41,114 nt of DNA from NCBI GenBank assembly GCA_046706185.1, contig JBJKPR010000059.1:1-41114 (forward strand), in the 5' to 3' direction. The first letter of the stretch is position 1; each line of letters begins with the position of its first letter. Shown piece after piece: positions 1 through 7,373 of the stretch. The translations under genes were made by a program, and so were the position numbers. Under the pieces are notes generated by a model that was not told the DNA's origin, made no database searches, and saw only the letters and a program-made list of their open reading frames with translations. Source of the stretch: JAJZXY01 sp046706185 (lineage in GTDB: Archaea; Thermoplasmatota; Thermoplasmata; Sysuiplasmatales; Sysuiplasmataceae).

Positions 1-189
1 TTCCTCAGGCGAAGGAACTTGAGGATCGCACTCATTTCGGGCGCTTTTCTGCTTTTCTTCTGCGAGGGCGTTCTGTTCACTGCCCAGCTGTTTTACACTT
101 TCTTCAGCGCAGAGATGTTCTATACCGTCATCGGCCTGATTAGCGTTGCAATTCTGATTCTCATATTTGCCGCCACATTCAAGAGGTAG
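1..189 (+). CDS. C-terminal fragment of a membrane protein (5' end outside window)
   Basis: Frame 1 is open from the first base to a TAG at 187-189, giving 62 residues. The fragment starts with a basic stretch (FLRRRNLR) and then has two hydrophobic segments, at about residues 9-30 and 41-59, ending in a short basic tail (FKR). This is the last transmembrane hairpin of a polytopic membrane protein. It ends 17 bp before the winged-helix regulator on the same strand, so the two are probably cotranscribed. Such membrane protein plus ArsR/MarR-like pairs are common in archaea. The family cannot be named from this fragment. Confidence 0.6.
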   Translation, partial: FLRRRNLRIALISGAFLLFFCEGVLFTAQLFYTFFSAEMFYTVIGLISVAILILIFAATFKR

Positions 190-206
190 GACGGGGGACT
201 GCGCCC

Positions 207-758
207 TTGGGGGATGAAGCTCTCGAACTGGAGACCAGGAAGAAGATATACGAAACAGTCAAGAAATTCCCCGGCCTCCACCTGAGGGAGCTGGCTAGGC
301 AACTTGGACTGAGCGTACCTCTTGTCGACTACCATCTCAACTTCCTTGAGAAATACGGCATAGTCACAGGGATATCTGACGAGCAGTACAGGCGTTTCTA
401 TCCGAAGGACCCGATCGGCGCCGTAGAGAAAACAGATGTGCTTTCATCAGACGAGAAAAGGATTGTCGCCCTGCTGAGACAGAGGATACCGCTCCAGATC
501 GTTCTCTTCATAATGAAGAAAGGTAGCGCACAGCACAAGGAGATGGTGCCTGTAATGGGTATATCCCCTTCGACGCTGTCGCACCACCTCAACAAACTGC
601 AGCGTCGTGGCGTGCTTCTGAAGACGTCGGCGGGGGAGGACAAGGGTTACAGGCTTGCAAATGAAGGGCAAATGGCAAGGCTGATGCTTCACTATGAACC
701 GCCGCCGGGTACACTGGTGGACAGCTTCGTCGAGTTATGGGAGGAGTTCCACCAGTAG
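207..758 (+). CDS. Tandem winged-helix transcriptional regulator (ArsR/MarR-like)
   Basis: This 183-residue protein has two winged helix-turn-helix domains. The first, residues about 8-65, includes LHLRELARQLGLSVPLVDYHL, where the last helix is the recognition helix. The second, residues about 85-155, includes the recognition helix MGISPSTLSHHLNKLQRRGV. No separate ligand domain is visible, and the C-terminal 25 residues are acidic and aromatic. The start used is TTG at 207, preceded by a G-rich stretch (GGGGG at 193-197) and 17 bp after the upstream stop. It probably regulates, or is linked to, the upstream membrane protein. The double wHTH layout is typical of euryarchaeal regulators; the signal sensed is unknown. 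Confidence 0.8.
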   Translation: MGDEALELETRKKIYETVKKFPGLHLRELARQLGLSVPLVDYHLNFLEKYGIVTGISDEQYRRFYPKDPIGAVEKTDVLSSDEKRIVALLRQRIPLQIVLFIMKKGSAQHKEMVPVMGISPSTLSHHLNKLQRRGVLLKTSAGEDKGYRLANEGQMARLMLHYEPPPGTLVDSFVELWEEFHQ

Positions 759-771
759 GCAGCTGCTGGAA

Positions 772-784
772 ACTTAATATAATA
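772..784 (+). promoter_or_regulatory. TATA box of the queDCE operon
   Basis: The AT-rich element ACTTAATATAATA lies about 40-50 bp before the queD ATG. With the usual archaeal TATA spacing the transcript would start near 804, leaving a short leader. It is the only such element in the 64 bp gap. Confidence 0.6.
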
Positions 785-822
785 CCAGTATGTGAATTCA
801 ACCTGACTGCTGCGGTGCAACG

Positions 823-1299
823 ATGAAAATAAGGCTCAACGGCTGGGAAACAGGCATAAGGTTTGTTGCGGGTCACTTCCTTCCTTCGATTGAAAAGTGC
901 AGCCGCCTTCATGGCCACAACTATGCGATACTCGTGGAAATAGAAGGGGAGCCGACCGCGGATGGCATCATTATAGATTTCATAAGGGTCAAAGACGCAG
1001 CACACTCAATTGTGGAAAGGATAGACCACAGGATGCTGTTGCCCGCAGGTGGCTCATCAATGAGGGTCAGGCATTCGGGCGACGAGTTCACGGTCGAATT
1101 CAACGACAAGAGATATGTTTTCCCTTCGTCTGACGTCACTGTTCTGCCCGTTGAGAATGTGAGTGCCGAAAACCTCGCCTCGTACTTCGCCGAAGAGCTC
1201 GTGAAGAGCGGCATATTCGGAAAGAATGTCCGTGCCCTGAGTGTAGGCGTTGCTGAAGGGAGGGGGCAGGAGGCGTGGGCCACGAGGGTGATGGAGTGA
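823..1299 (+). CDS. queD: 6-carboxy-5,6,7,8-tetrahydropterin synthase family protein QueD
   Basis: QueD converts 7,8-dihydroneopterin triphosphate to 6-carboxy-tetrahydropterin, an early step of preQ0 synthesis. In euryarchaea preQ0 is the precursor of archaeosine at tRNA position 15. The zinc ligands are visible: His18 in FVAGHF and His30/His32 in LHGHNY, with the catalytic Cys26 just before them. The protein has 158 residues, somewhat longer than bacterial QueD (about 120), as archaeal members often are. It heads a tight queD-queC-queE operon whose genes overlap, which makes the pathway assignment secure. A PTPS-III or pterin role is a minor alternative. Confidence 0.93.
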   Translation: MKIRLNGWETGIRFVAGHFLPSIEKCSRLHGHNYAILVEIEGEPTADGIIIDFIRVKDAAHSIVERIDHRMLLPAGGSSMRVRHSGDEFTVEFNDKRYVFPSSDVTVLPVENVSAENLASYFAEELVKSGIFGKNVRALSVGVAEGRGQEAWATRVME

Positions 1300-1961
1300 G
1301 CGGTTCAGTCGTTCTGCTTTCAGGCGGGCTCGATTCCACTACGGTTGCCTCACTGCTCAGGAGCAGAGCGGAACCGTTCAGGGCAATCACGGTCGACTAC
1401 AGCCAGAGGCATTCAAAGGAAGTTGTGGCGTCAGAGAAGATTGCATCCAGGCTGGGGGCAATCGAGCACGTGGTGCTTTCTATAGACTTTTCACGAATTG
1501 GCGGCAGCGCTCTGACGGACCGGAGCATTGAAGTCCCTGACGCGGGAGGGGCTGGAATACCTGTTACATACGTTCCTGCAAGGAATACCATATTCCTCTC
1601 GCTGGCGCTTGCCTTCGCAGAGGCACGTGACTGCGATAAGGTGTACATAGGAGCAAATGCGGTGGATTACAGCGGATATCCCGATTGCAGGCCGGAGTAC
1701 ATAGATGCGTTCAACAGGATGGCTTCGCTGGCGCTGAAGAGGGGTGTTGAAGGGAGACCCATAGCTGTCGAAGCACCTCTGATGAGTATGAGCAAGGCTG
1801 ACATCATCAGGCTTGGAACCGGGCTGGAAGCTCCCTACGAGCTTAGCTGGAGTTGCTATCGCGGCGGTTCGAAGGCATGCGGAAGATGTGACTCCTGCAA
1901 GCTCAGGCTCAAGGGGTTCAGCGAAGCTGGGATAGAGGATCCGGTGGAGTATGAAGATTAA
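1296..1961 (+). CDS. queC: 7-cyano-7-deazaguanine synthase QueC
   Basis: QueC makes preQ0 from 7-carboxy-7-deazaguanine, ammonia and ATP. The PP-loop SGGLDS is at residues 9-14, and a C-terminal zinc site is formed by CYRGGSKACGRCDSC. I chose GTG at 1296 because it overlaps the queD stop (GTGA), follows a GGGTGAT ribosome site at a good distance, and gives the family N-terminus VVLLSGGLDS a few residues in. A GTG at 1275 would add seven residues. The 3' end overlaps queE by 11 bp, consistent with translational coupling. Confidence 0.94.
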   Translation: MSGSVVLLSGGLDSTTVASLLRSRAEPFRAITVDYSQRHSKEVVASEKIASRLGAIEHVVLSIDFSRIGGSALTDRSIEVPDAGGAGIPVTYVPARNTIFLSLALAFAEARDCDKVYIGANAVDYSGYPDCRPEYIDAFNRMASLALKRGVEGRPIAVEAPLMSMSKADIIRLGTGLEAPYELSWSCYRGGSKACGRCDSCKLRLKGFSEAGIEDPVEYED

Positions 1962-2589
1962 CGAGATTTTCAAGTCGATTCAGGGAGAGGGAGTATTCAT
2001 CGGTCTTCCGACTGTGTTCGTGAGGACGGCAGGCTGCGACCTCAGGTGCAGGTGGTGTGACACCCCTTACGCCCTGCTAGAATCCCAGGGCAGCGACTGG
2101 TCGCTCGATGAAATAATGAAGGAGGTCGAGAGGACGGGCGCGAGGAATGTCTGTCTTACCGGGGGGGACCCGCTCAGGCAGATGAATGAATCGGTCCTTC
2201 TTTTAGGAATGCTTTCAGACGCGGGTTACTCTGTAGTCGTCGAGACAAGCGGTGCCTATGACATAAGCAATCTACCGCGCGGCGACAGGATCGCCATAAG
2301 TATGGACATAAAGACGCCTGGTTCGGGAATGTCAGATCGCAACCTGATCGGAAACATGAAGTTCCTGAGGGCAACAGACCAGCTGAAGTTCATACTCACT
2401 GGCAGGGAGGACTATGAGTTTGCAAGGGAATTCCTCAAGGAGCACGTCGTGACCTGCGAGGTCATAATGACGCCCGCCGGAGGAAGGGAACTGGGCTGGC
2501 TTGCTGAAAAAATACTCTCCGATGGCCTGAATGTCCGTGTCCTTCCACAGCTCCACAAATACATCTGGGGAGACGAAAGGGGAAGGTAG
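1951..2589 (+). CDS. queE: 7-carboxy-7-deazaguanine synthase QueE (radical SAM)
   Basis: QueE performs the radical-SAM ring contraction of 6-carboxy-tetrahydropterin to 7-carboxy-7-deazaguanine. The cluster motif CDLRCRWC (Cys29, Cys33, Cys36, CX3CX2C spacing) follows the family opening INEIFKSIQGEG. A GGDPL segment near residue 72 matches the radical-SAM GGE-type SAM-binding motif. The length of 212 residues is normal. It is the last gene of the preQ0 operon and converges on dph2 with only 4 bp between stop codons. The downstream archaeosine enzymes (TgtA, ArcS or equivalents) are not in this window. Confidence 0.93.
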   Translation: MKINEIFKSIQGEGVFIGLPTVFVRTAGCDLRCRWCDTPYALLESQGSDWSLDEIMKEVERTGARNVCLTGGDPLRQMNESVLLLGMLSDAGYSVVVETSGAYDISNLPRGDRIAISMDIKTPGSGMSDRNLIGNMKFLRATDQLKFILTGREDYEFAREFLKEHVVTCEVIMTPAGGRELGWLAEKILSDGLNVRVLPQLHKYIWGDERGR

Positions 2590-2593
2590 GTAT

Positions 2594-3616
2594 TCACTGC
2601 TCTGCAAGTATCTGGTCGAACCTGAACGAAGAGAAAGGTTTCAGACCGATGGCAATTTCCGCCTCAATAGGGGTCAGAAGCGGCTTCGGATATCTGTGAT
2701 AGTCGTCAATTGCAATCCTTGGACATGCGGTGGAGACAAAGGCATCGAAGGTGTAGTGGGAGATGAGCTCCGGTGAAACAACGTTGGTGTGCACCAGCGT
2801 TGCCCTCCTGTTCGCCCTGACTATCTCCTTCACAATTGTGTCCGCCAGCGACTTTCTTCTCTGCCCGAGCTTCGAATTGAGAAGCACTCCAAAGGAGGTT
2901 GCGTCCATAGCCCTTTCTATGGCCGCGAGACGCTGTTTCATTATCCTGTCCCTCAGCGAATCAAGCGACCTCACGGTCATTTCAGACGGATTTGCTGCAA
3001 CAAGCTTCTTTCCGCTGAGCATCGCAAGGCCAATTGGATGGAAATCCCCCTCGCCTATGTACAGGAAGGCGTCAACGTCCTTTTCTATCCACAGGGCTGA
3101 TGTGTAGTCACAGCCGAGAAGCTGTGCATAATTGCCGAGCCTTCTGTCGCCACGGGAGGTCAGTGCATCGATCCCCTTTTCTTTGAGGAAGGATACGACG
3201 CTTTCAAGAAAATGGACATGCTGTGCGGTTGTCACGACACCAATACGCCCCTCCAGGAGCGGAAGTGCCTTCTCCACCACAGGTAACGGATCTATGTCCA
3301 GGTAGAGATTGGCAAAATGCATTTTCGGTATGGCGCCAATGCTGGGCATTTCCGTGTGACCAAACTGGACTACGAGATCCGAATGGGCGAAAAGGTGTGT
3401 CGGAATGTCGCATGCACCGAAGCACGGCTCCGAATCTATGATTACCTCAGCACCTGTGAGCTGTGCAACTCTTCCGGCTATTTCCGGGGCGAAGATCCTT
3501 AGGCCCTCCGGTAGCTGTATAGCAACCTTTCTTGCATTTCTCCTCTTGGCCGAAAAAGCGATGGACTCATAGTCGACCATGAACTTTGAGCCCTCCACGA
3601 CGGGCTGAAGAAACAT
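2594..3616 (-). CDS. dph2: 2-(3-amino-3-carboxypropyl)histidine synthase Dph2
   Basis: Dph2 makes the first step of diphthamide synthesis on translation factor aEF2. It uses an unusual [4Fe-4S]-SAM reaction that transfers the 3-amino-3-carboxypropyl group. The three expected cluster cysteines are present, one per repeated domain: Cys69 (FGACD), Cys169 (LLGCDYT) and Cys298 (STACPRIAIDD). The length of 340 residues fits the archaeal homodimeric enzyme. The first ATG is at 3616; an in-frame ATG at 3580 (MVDYESIAF) is an alternative closer to the usual family N-terminus. Its TATA-like element lies at 3645-3654. Confidence 0.93.
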   Translation of the reverse strand: MFLQPVVEGSKFMVDYESIAFSAKRRNARKVAIQLPEGLRIFAPEIAGRVAQLTGAEVIIDSEPCFGACDIPTHLFAHSDLVVQFGHTEMPSIGAIPKMHFANLYLDIDPLPVVEKALPLLEGRIGVVTTAQHVHFLESVVSFLKEKGIDALTSRGDRRLGNYAQLLGCDYTSALWIEKDVDAFLYIGEGDFHPIGLAMLSGKKLVAANPSEMTVRSLDSLRDRIMKQRLAAIERAMDATSFGVLLNSKLGQRRKSLADTIVKEIVRANRRATLVHTNVVSPELISHYTFDAFVSTACPRIAIDDYHRYPKPLLTPIEAEIAIGLKPFSSFRFDQILAEQ

Positions 3617-3644
3617 CTGCTACCAGTTGTTTTCAAACTAACCG

Positions 3645-3654
3645 TGTAATTAAG
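3645..3654 (-). promoter_or_regulatory. TATA box of dph2
   Basis: Read on the minus strand the element is CTTAATTACA. A start about 26 bp downstream (near 3624) would give a leader of under 10 nt for the ATG at 3616, close to leaderless, which supports the longer start. Confidence 0.45.
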
Positions 3655-3717
3655 TCTTTGCAGCACGGCTGGAAGGGAGTGGAGCTGGCGCGTCCTGCCA
3701 GATTCACCCCAAGCGGA

Positions 3718-4545
3718 TCATTCCTCCTGGCTTTTCTTCCTAGCGACTATCAGTGAGAAATCACCTAGAAGTCTGAAAAGCGCCAGCTCACCCAGCCTTT
3801 TGTCGGCACGGAGAAGCAAGCCGAGTGGAAGATTGAGTTTCTTGAGTTTGTTTGCAAAATCTGGTGGAGGGGCAATAACGGATAAACCCTGAACCCACAA
3901 AGTTGTGAACCTGTTCCCGAGCAGATGCTTAAAGTCACCTACAGAATAGGACATTGTGTCAATGAAGAACCTGCTGTCACCCTTTTTGCTCAGCCCCCTC
4001 AACCTACCGGAAAGCCTTCTCCATCTGAACGTCGCACCGTACAGCAGGATCTCGAACAGACAGAAACGGTTCCAGACACCCGCAACAAAATGACCGCCAG
4101 GCCTGAGGACCCTGTCGACTCCGTTGATGAACATCTCTATGTCTGGTTCTGAGTTGATGGCACCGAACGTAGAGAACACACCGTCAAACAAGTCATGGCC
4201 ACCGACAAGGCTTGGCAGGTCAGAAGCCCGCCCTATGGATGTGCTAAGCAGACCTGCAACATTCTGTTCATCGGCCTTCCTCTTCAGCACATCAATCATC
4301 CCTGAGGAAATGTCGATAACATGGAGCCGAATTCCTTTCCCCAACAGCCTTATGCTTTCCTGCCCTGTCCCGCAGCCAACTTCAAGGACGCTGTCTCCAT
4401 TACCAAAAAGAGAAAGAAGAGTATTGCAGGACGCGTTGCGTATATAACACTCAATGTCGTTGTGTGCAATCATCTCGTCGTATTTGGCGGAGTACCAGTC
4501 GAAGTTTGCGCGCAGCCTGTTGTAGTATGCCTCGTTTCCCTTCAT
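3718..4545 (-). CDS. SAM-dependent class I methyltransferase
   Basis: This is a 275-residue Rossmann-fold methyltransferase. Motif I, VLEVGCGTGQ, is at residues 53-62. An acidic motif II follows (LHVIDISSGM), and the post-motif region LFDGVFSTFGAIN carries the motif IV position. The substrate is unknown. Its start overlaps the stop of the upstream glycosyltransferase by 4 bp (ATGA), so the two form one transcription unit and may act on the same glycan or lipid-linked sugar. That role is inference from position. A basic patch at about residues 170-190 (RWRRLSGRLRGLSKK) is unusual and could mediate membrane contact. Confidence 0.8.
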   Translation of the reverse strand: MKGNEAYYNRLRANFDWYSAKYDEMIAHNDIECYIRNASCNTLLSLFGNGDSVLEVGCGTGQESIRLLGKGIRLHVIDISSGMIDVLKRKADEQNVAGLLSTSIGRASDLPSLVGGHDLFDGVFSTFGAINSEPDIEMFINGVDRVLRPGGHFVAGVWNRFCLFEILLYGATFRWRRLSGRLRGLSKKGDSRFFIDTMSYSVGDFKHLLGNRFTTLWVQGLSVIAPPPDFANKLKKLNLPLGLLLRADKRLGELALFRLLGDFSLIVARKKSQEE

Positions 4546-5474
4546 TTCCCGTCCCCGCGCGCCCCCCTCAATCCTTCTATGAGCCCCCCAACAACACCGA
4601 GTAGAAGTTTTCGCCTTTTAGATCCTCCATTTGTAACATATGCCGCAGTATTCGGAAGAATAAATTTCAGCGAATGGAGGACTGCCTTGGTACGGAAGAA
4701 AGTCAAAGCGGGATGGAGGAGCCGCATCAGTATAAACCAGTCGCGCACCTCGTACAACACCCTCTCAGGATCCTCGATAGCATGCTTTGCCCAGAAGGTC
4801 CTGGTCGCTGGCAAATCGACATCATGATAAATGAATGACCCGGTGTCAGCGAGCACCTTCCAGCCCGATAGTTTGAGCTTCACGCAGAGATGGCAACTGC
4901 TGTTGACGCTCAATGATTCTTCGAAGCCGCCAACTGCTTCAAGTGCGCGCTTCCTCACGAGGGATGCATTCGGTAGAGCGTCGGTCGCTTCCAGCTTCCC
5001 TTCAAGTACTGGGTTCCTTGGCCTGTTTCGCCCCACAAGCACATGAGACCACCTTCCACTGGCGAATGGAGTGCAGTAGACCCACACTCTGCCCCTGTCC
5101 CTCTCGTACAGCACGGAGGGCATCAGGGCAGCTATGCATTGGGACGAAAACATGTGGGAGCAAAGGGGCTCGAACGTTCTCCCGTCGACAACATTGTCAT
5201 CATCGATGAAGAAAACATACTCTGTTGAAGCTGCACGCCATCCAATATTCTTCGATGCTGAAATTAGCGCTCTTGACGCAAGAACATGGTGCCTGACTGG
5301 TATTGGGCCAATGCTTGAAGGTATTTCCTGCCACCTCGGAGAATCGTCCACAACAACAACCTCCTTCAGGTATGGTGGCGCGGAACGTTCGATACTGGCA
5401 AGAAGAGCCTTGAGCCTGTCATACCTGTTGTGGGTCGGTATGACCACCGTGACTGCCCCCTCTTCAGGTTCCAT
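4542..5474 (-). CDS. Family 2 (GT-A) glycosyltransferase
   Basis: This 310-residue protein has the GT2 signature. The nucleotide-binding strand VTVVIPTHNR is at residues 8-17, VVVDDS at 40-45, and the metal-binding DxD-type FIDDDN at 89-94. No clear transmembrane anchor is visible, although the C-terminal third (LLHPALTFFRTKAVLHSLKFI) is hydrophobic and basic and may associate with the membrane. It precedes and overlaps the methyltransferase gene by 4 bp. A role in cell-surface glycan or glycolipid assembly is likely but the donor and acceptor are unknown. Confidence 0.85.
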   Translation of the reverse strand: MEPEEGAVTVVIPTHNRYDRLKALLASIERSAPPYLKEVVVVDDSPRWQEIPSSIGPIPVRHHVLASRALISASKNIGWRAASTEYVFFIDDDNVVDGRTFEPLCSHMFSSQCIAALMPSVLYERDRGRVWVYCTPFASGRWSHVLVGRNRPRNPVLEGKLEATDALPNASLVRKRALEAVGGFEESLSVNSSCHLCVKLKLSGWKVLADTGSFIYHDVDLPATRTFWAKHAIEDPERVLYEVRDWFILMRLLHPALTFFRTKAVLHSLKFILPNTAAYVTNGGSKRRKLLLGVVGGLIEGLRGARGDGK

Positions 5475-5497
5475 CTATCCCTCTGAATGCGATATAG

Positions 5498-5508
5498 GTA
5501 GATAAACG
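5498..5508 (-). promoter_or_regulatory. TATA box of the glycosyltransferase-methyltransferase pair
   Basis: On the minus strand GTTTATCTACC lies about 26-30 bp upstream of the glycosyltransferase ATG at 5474, so the message would be nearly leaderless. This places a promoter between the two glycosyltransferase genes. Confidence 0.45.
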
Positions 5509-5531
5509 GCTGTAGCCCCGACAGCCTGAGT

Positions 5532-6551
5532 TCAGAGGGAGCCGTATGGATCCATTGTTGTTGCAGGATGGCCGTTTCTGAACCTGAACAGTGAGAGGAA
5601 CGCGATTACTGACTGGGGGTCAGACTTCCAGTCATATGATTCCGTAAGTCCTCTGACGGTAGCAGGACTGTCAAGGCCCAGATACCTGACGAGGCCCCCG
5701 CTTTCCCTTACCTGGGCTGCAATGCTGTTCCTGAGTGTCGCTTCCTCGGGCGGGAGGTCAGCCATGTAACGCAGCTTCTCGACCCCATATTTCAACCTGA
5801 ATATTGCCCATGAAGGGCTCCCTCCCATCATCAACTCAGATAGTGATTCAACAAAGAGGGAGAGCAGGATGGCTGGATCACTGAGCTGTTTATCACCGCC
5901 TCCTATCAGCTTGGAGGCAAGAGGGGGCCTGATCCGAATTCTGCCGAGCCTCAGAGCAAGTGAGTCAACAAGGTACTGACGAGTGAACGGCCTCTCAAGC
6001 GATTCGACCATGAAGTGCCTCTCCCGCCTTGACCTGCTTTCCAGGTAGTCCACGAATGAAGTATTATGGATTATGCAGAACCTTTTGTCGGGGAACCCCA
6101 CCTGGCCCTCAACTGATGGAAATGAGAAGCTAGGGCCCGTGAACTTGATCCTGCCCGGATCGTAAAGCCTGAGCAGACGCTTGTAAGTATTGAGCTCTCT
6201 TTCGAGTCTTGCAATCGAGCAGGCAGCGTATATGTCCAGATCATGCATGTGCTCGAGCAGGTAATCAGAAATAGATTCGTCTGTGTCGAGCTCCAATACC
6301 CTTTCGGTGCGGATGACAGATGCCGCGAAAGGGCGAAGTAGGTCCGGCCCGCCAAGCGGAATGGCCCTATGGAGAGATGCACCACTCCCCGCTATTGCGC
6401 AAGAATGGCTGCTTGCATGTTCAGGGTCGGAGCTATCCACAACCACCACGCTGTCGAAGCAGCTAGCGTAGTCGTGAATCTTCGAGACAGCTGCATCAAG
6501 GTCGTTCCTGGTGAAAATCAGGAGTGTTATACGTGGGTGCGTCTCCGTCAT
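5532..6551 (-). CDS. Glycosyltransferase family 2-like protein
   Basis: The first 130 of 339 residues look like a divergent GT-A fold. A strand ITLLIFTRND is near residue 8, FDSVVVVDSSD at 32-42, and LELDTDE at 86-92 supplies the acidic DxD-like site. The remainder is rich in charged helices and resembles no family I can name. It reads in the same direction as the adjacent glycosyltransferase and methyltransferase, 57 bp upstream of them. It is probably part of the same surface-glycan function but may have its own promoter. The DTDE motif suggests it keeps metal binding; activity is not certain. Confidence 0.7.
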   Translation of the reverse strand: MTETHPRITLLIFTRNDLDAAVSKIHDYASCFDSVVVVDSSDPEHASSHSCAIAGSGASLHRAIPLGGPDLLRPFAASVIRTERVLELDTDESISDYLLEHMHDLDIYAACSIARLERELNTYKRLLRLYDPGRIKFTGPSFSFPSVEGQVGFPDKRFCIIHNTSFVDYLESRSRRERHFMVESLERPFTRQYLVDSLALRLGRIRIRPPLASKLIGGGDKQLSDPAILLSLFVESLSELMMGGSPSWAIFRLKYGVEKLRYMADLPPEEATLRNSIAAQVRESGGLVRYLGLDSPATVRGLTESYDWKSDPQSVIAFLSLFRFRNGHPATTMDPYGSL

Positions 6552-6986
6552 TCAGACACCGATGTCGAGTAGTAGCCTGCCTAGGCGAACGGTGTATGCA
6601 TCAGTAAGCTTTTCGGTATGCCGCTACACGGCACTTAGAATAGAGGATCCTGGGCTCAGGAACAGCCTAAAGGGAGGCATCATGACCACGGGCTGAGTCA
6701 ACACTGTAGTGCTTTTACTTGGAGACCTTTCGCCTTCGCTGATGCGCGTGTAGTATGGCCCGCCCTTTGGCGCAGAATCCTGCGGGGGGTTCTCCTGCAG
6801 CTTTATTGAGCGCTTGTTTCATCACAATGCGCCGCATCACTTCCTGCATCAGCACGTCGGAGTTTCAGAGAGAGGAAACATTGCCTCTCCTATACCCAAT
6901 CTTCATGAAGATCCTTCTTGACTGTGCGGGCATGCCACATTCCCAATAACCAGTGCACTTCTCCACGGGTGAAATGAAGACTATGC
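6552..6986. other. 435 bp gap without a recognisable gene
   Basis: I see no tRNA, no convincing coding frame and no repeat family here. Three short perfect hairpins are present: TGCCG/CGGCA (6619-6633), CGCAG/CTGCG with a 4-nt loop (6771-6784) and GAGAGG/CCTCTC (6870-6889). The 64-codon plus-strand frame at 6755-6949 lacks a family match and has irregular codon use. The left part must hold the promoter of the leftward gene that starts at 6551. Confidence 0.4.
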
Positions 6987-7301
6987 GTGGATTCAGGGAT
7001 GTACGAAGGTATGAACCTTATTATCTGCAGTCGCCATCAGGCAGCTGGAAACGTCGCTGAAGCAGTGGGTACAGGTGGCAATGTATTGAAACTCATTTCC
7101 GAAGGGCACACAGTCAAGGTACTGATACATGAGAAGGGGGCAATTGTAGCGCTGACCACAAAGAGGTATTCTTACCTGTTCTTCATCTCAAGGAAATTCG
7201 TGGGCATGAAGAAGGTAATTACCGCTGACAGGATTGTGGCCCAGGCGGGGTACGATGTCGACGATACCCTTGACCTTATAAGAAGAAGGTACGGTTGGTA
7301 A
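6987..7301 (+). CDS. Small conserved-looking protein of unknown function
   Basis: This frame encodes up to 104 residues. The core from Met at 7011 (MNLIICSRHQAAGNV) onward has balanced composition, a glycine-rich turn (VGTGGNVLK), a hydrophobic stretch (YSYLFFISRKFVGM) and a charged C-terminal helix ending RRRYGW. I do not recognise the family. The start is uncertain: GTG 6987, ATG 6999 and ATG 7011 are all possible, and none has a strong ribosome site at the usual distance. It lies 72 bp upstream of priS on the same strand, but priS has its own TATA box. It is more likely a real gene than a chance frame. Confidence 0.55.
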   Translation: MDSGMYEGMNLIICSRHQAAGNVAEAVGTGGNVLKLISEGHTVKVLIHEKGAIVALTTKRYSYLFFISRKFVGMKKVITADRIVAQAGYDVDDTLDLIRRRYGW

Positions 7302-7332
7302 CTGGACTGCCATTTCCGGGAGTGCTGATGAT

Positions 7333-7343
7333 CATATTAAATG
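7333..7343 (+). promoter_or_regulatory. TATA box of priS
   Basis: CATATTAAATG is about 31-41 bp before the priS ATG, predicting a start near 7364 and a leader of about 10 nt. Confidence 0.55.
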
Positions 7344-7373
7344 CATACTTAGCGCTGACTCTACAGTATTCCA

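Noticed and set aside
6755..6949. 64-codon plus-strand frame in the large gap
   Set aside because: There is no ribosome site or family match, and the sequence has scattered Cys and Met residues typical of chance frames.
6552..6986. tRNA, SRP RNA or RNase P RNA in the gap
   Set aside because: I looked for the T-loop GGTTCRA motif with a matching acceptor stem, and for the SRP conserved loop, on both strands and found none.
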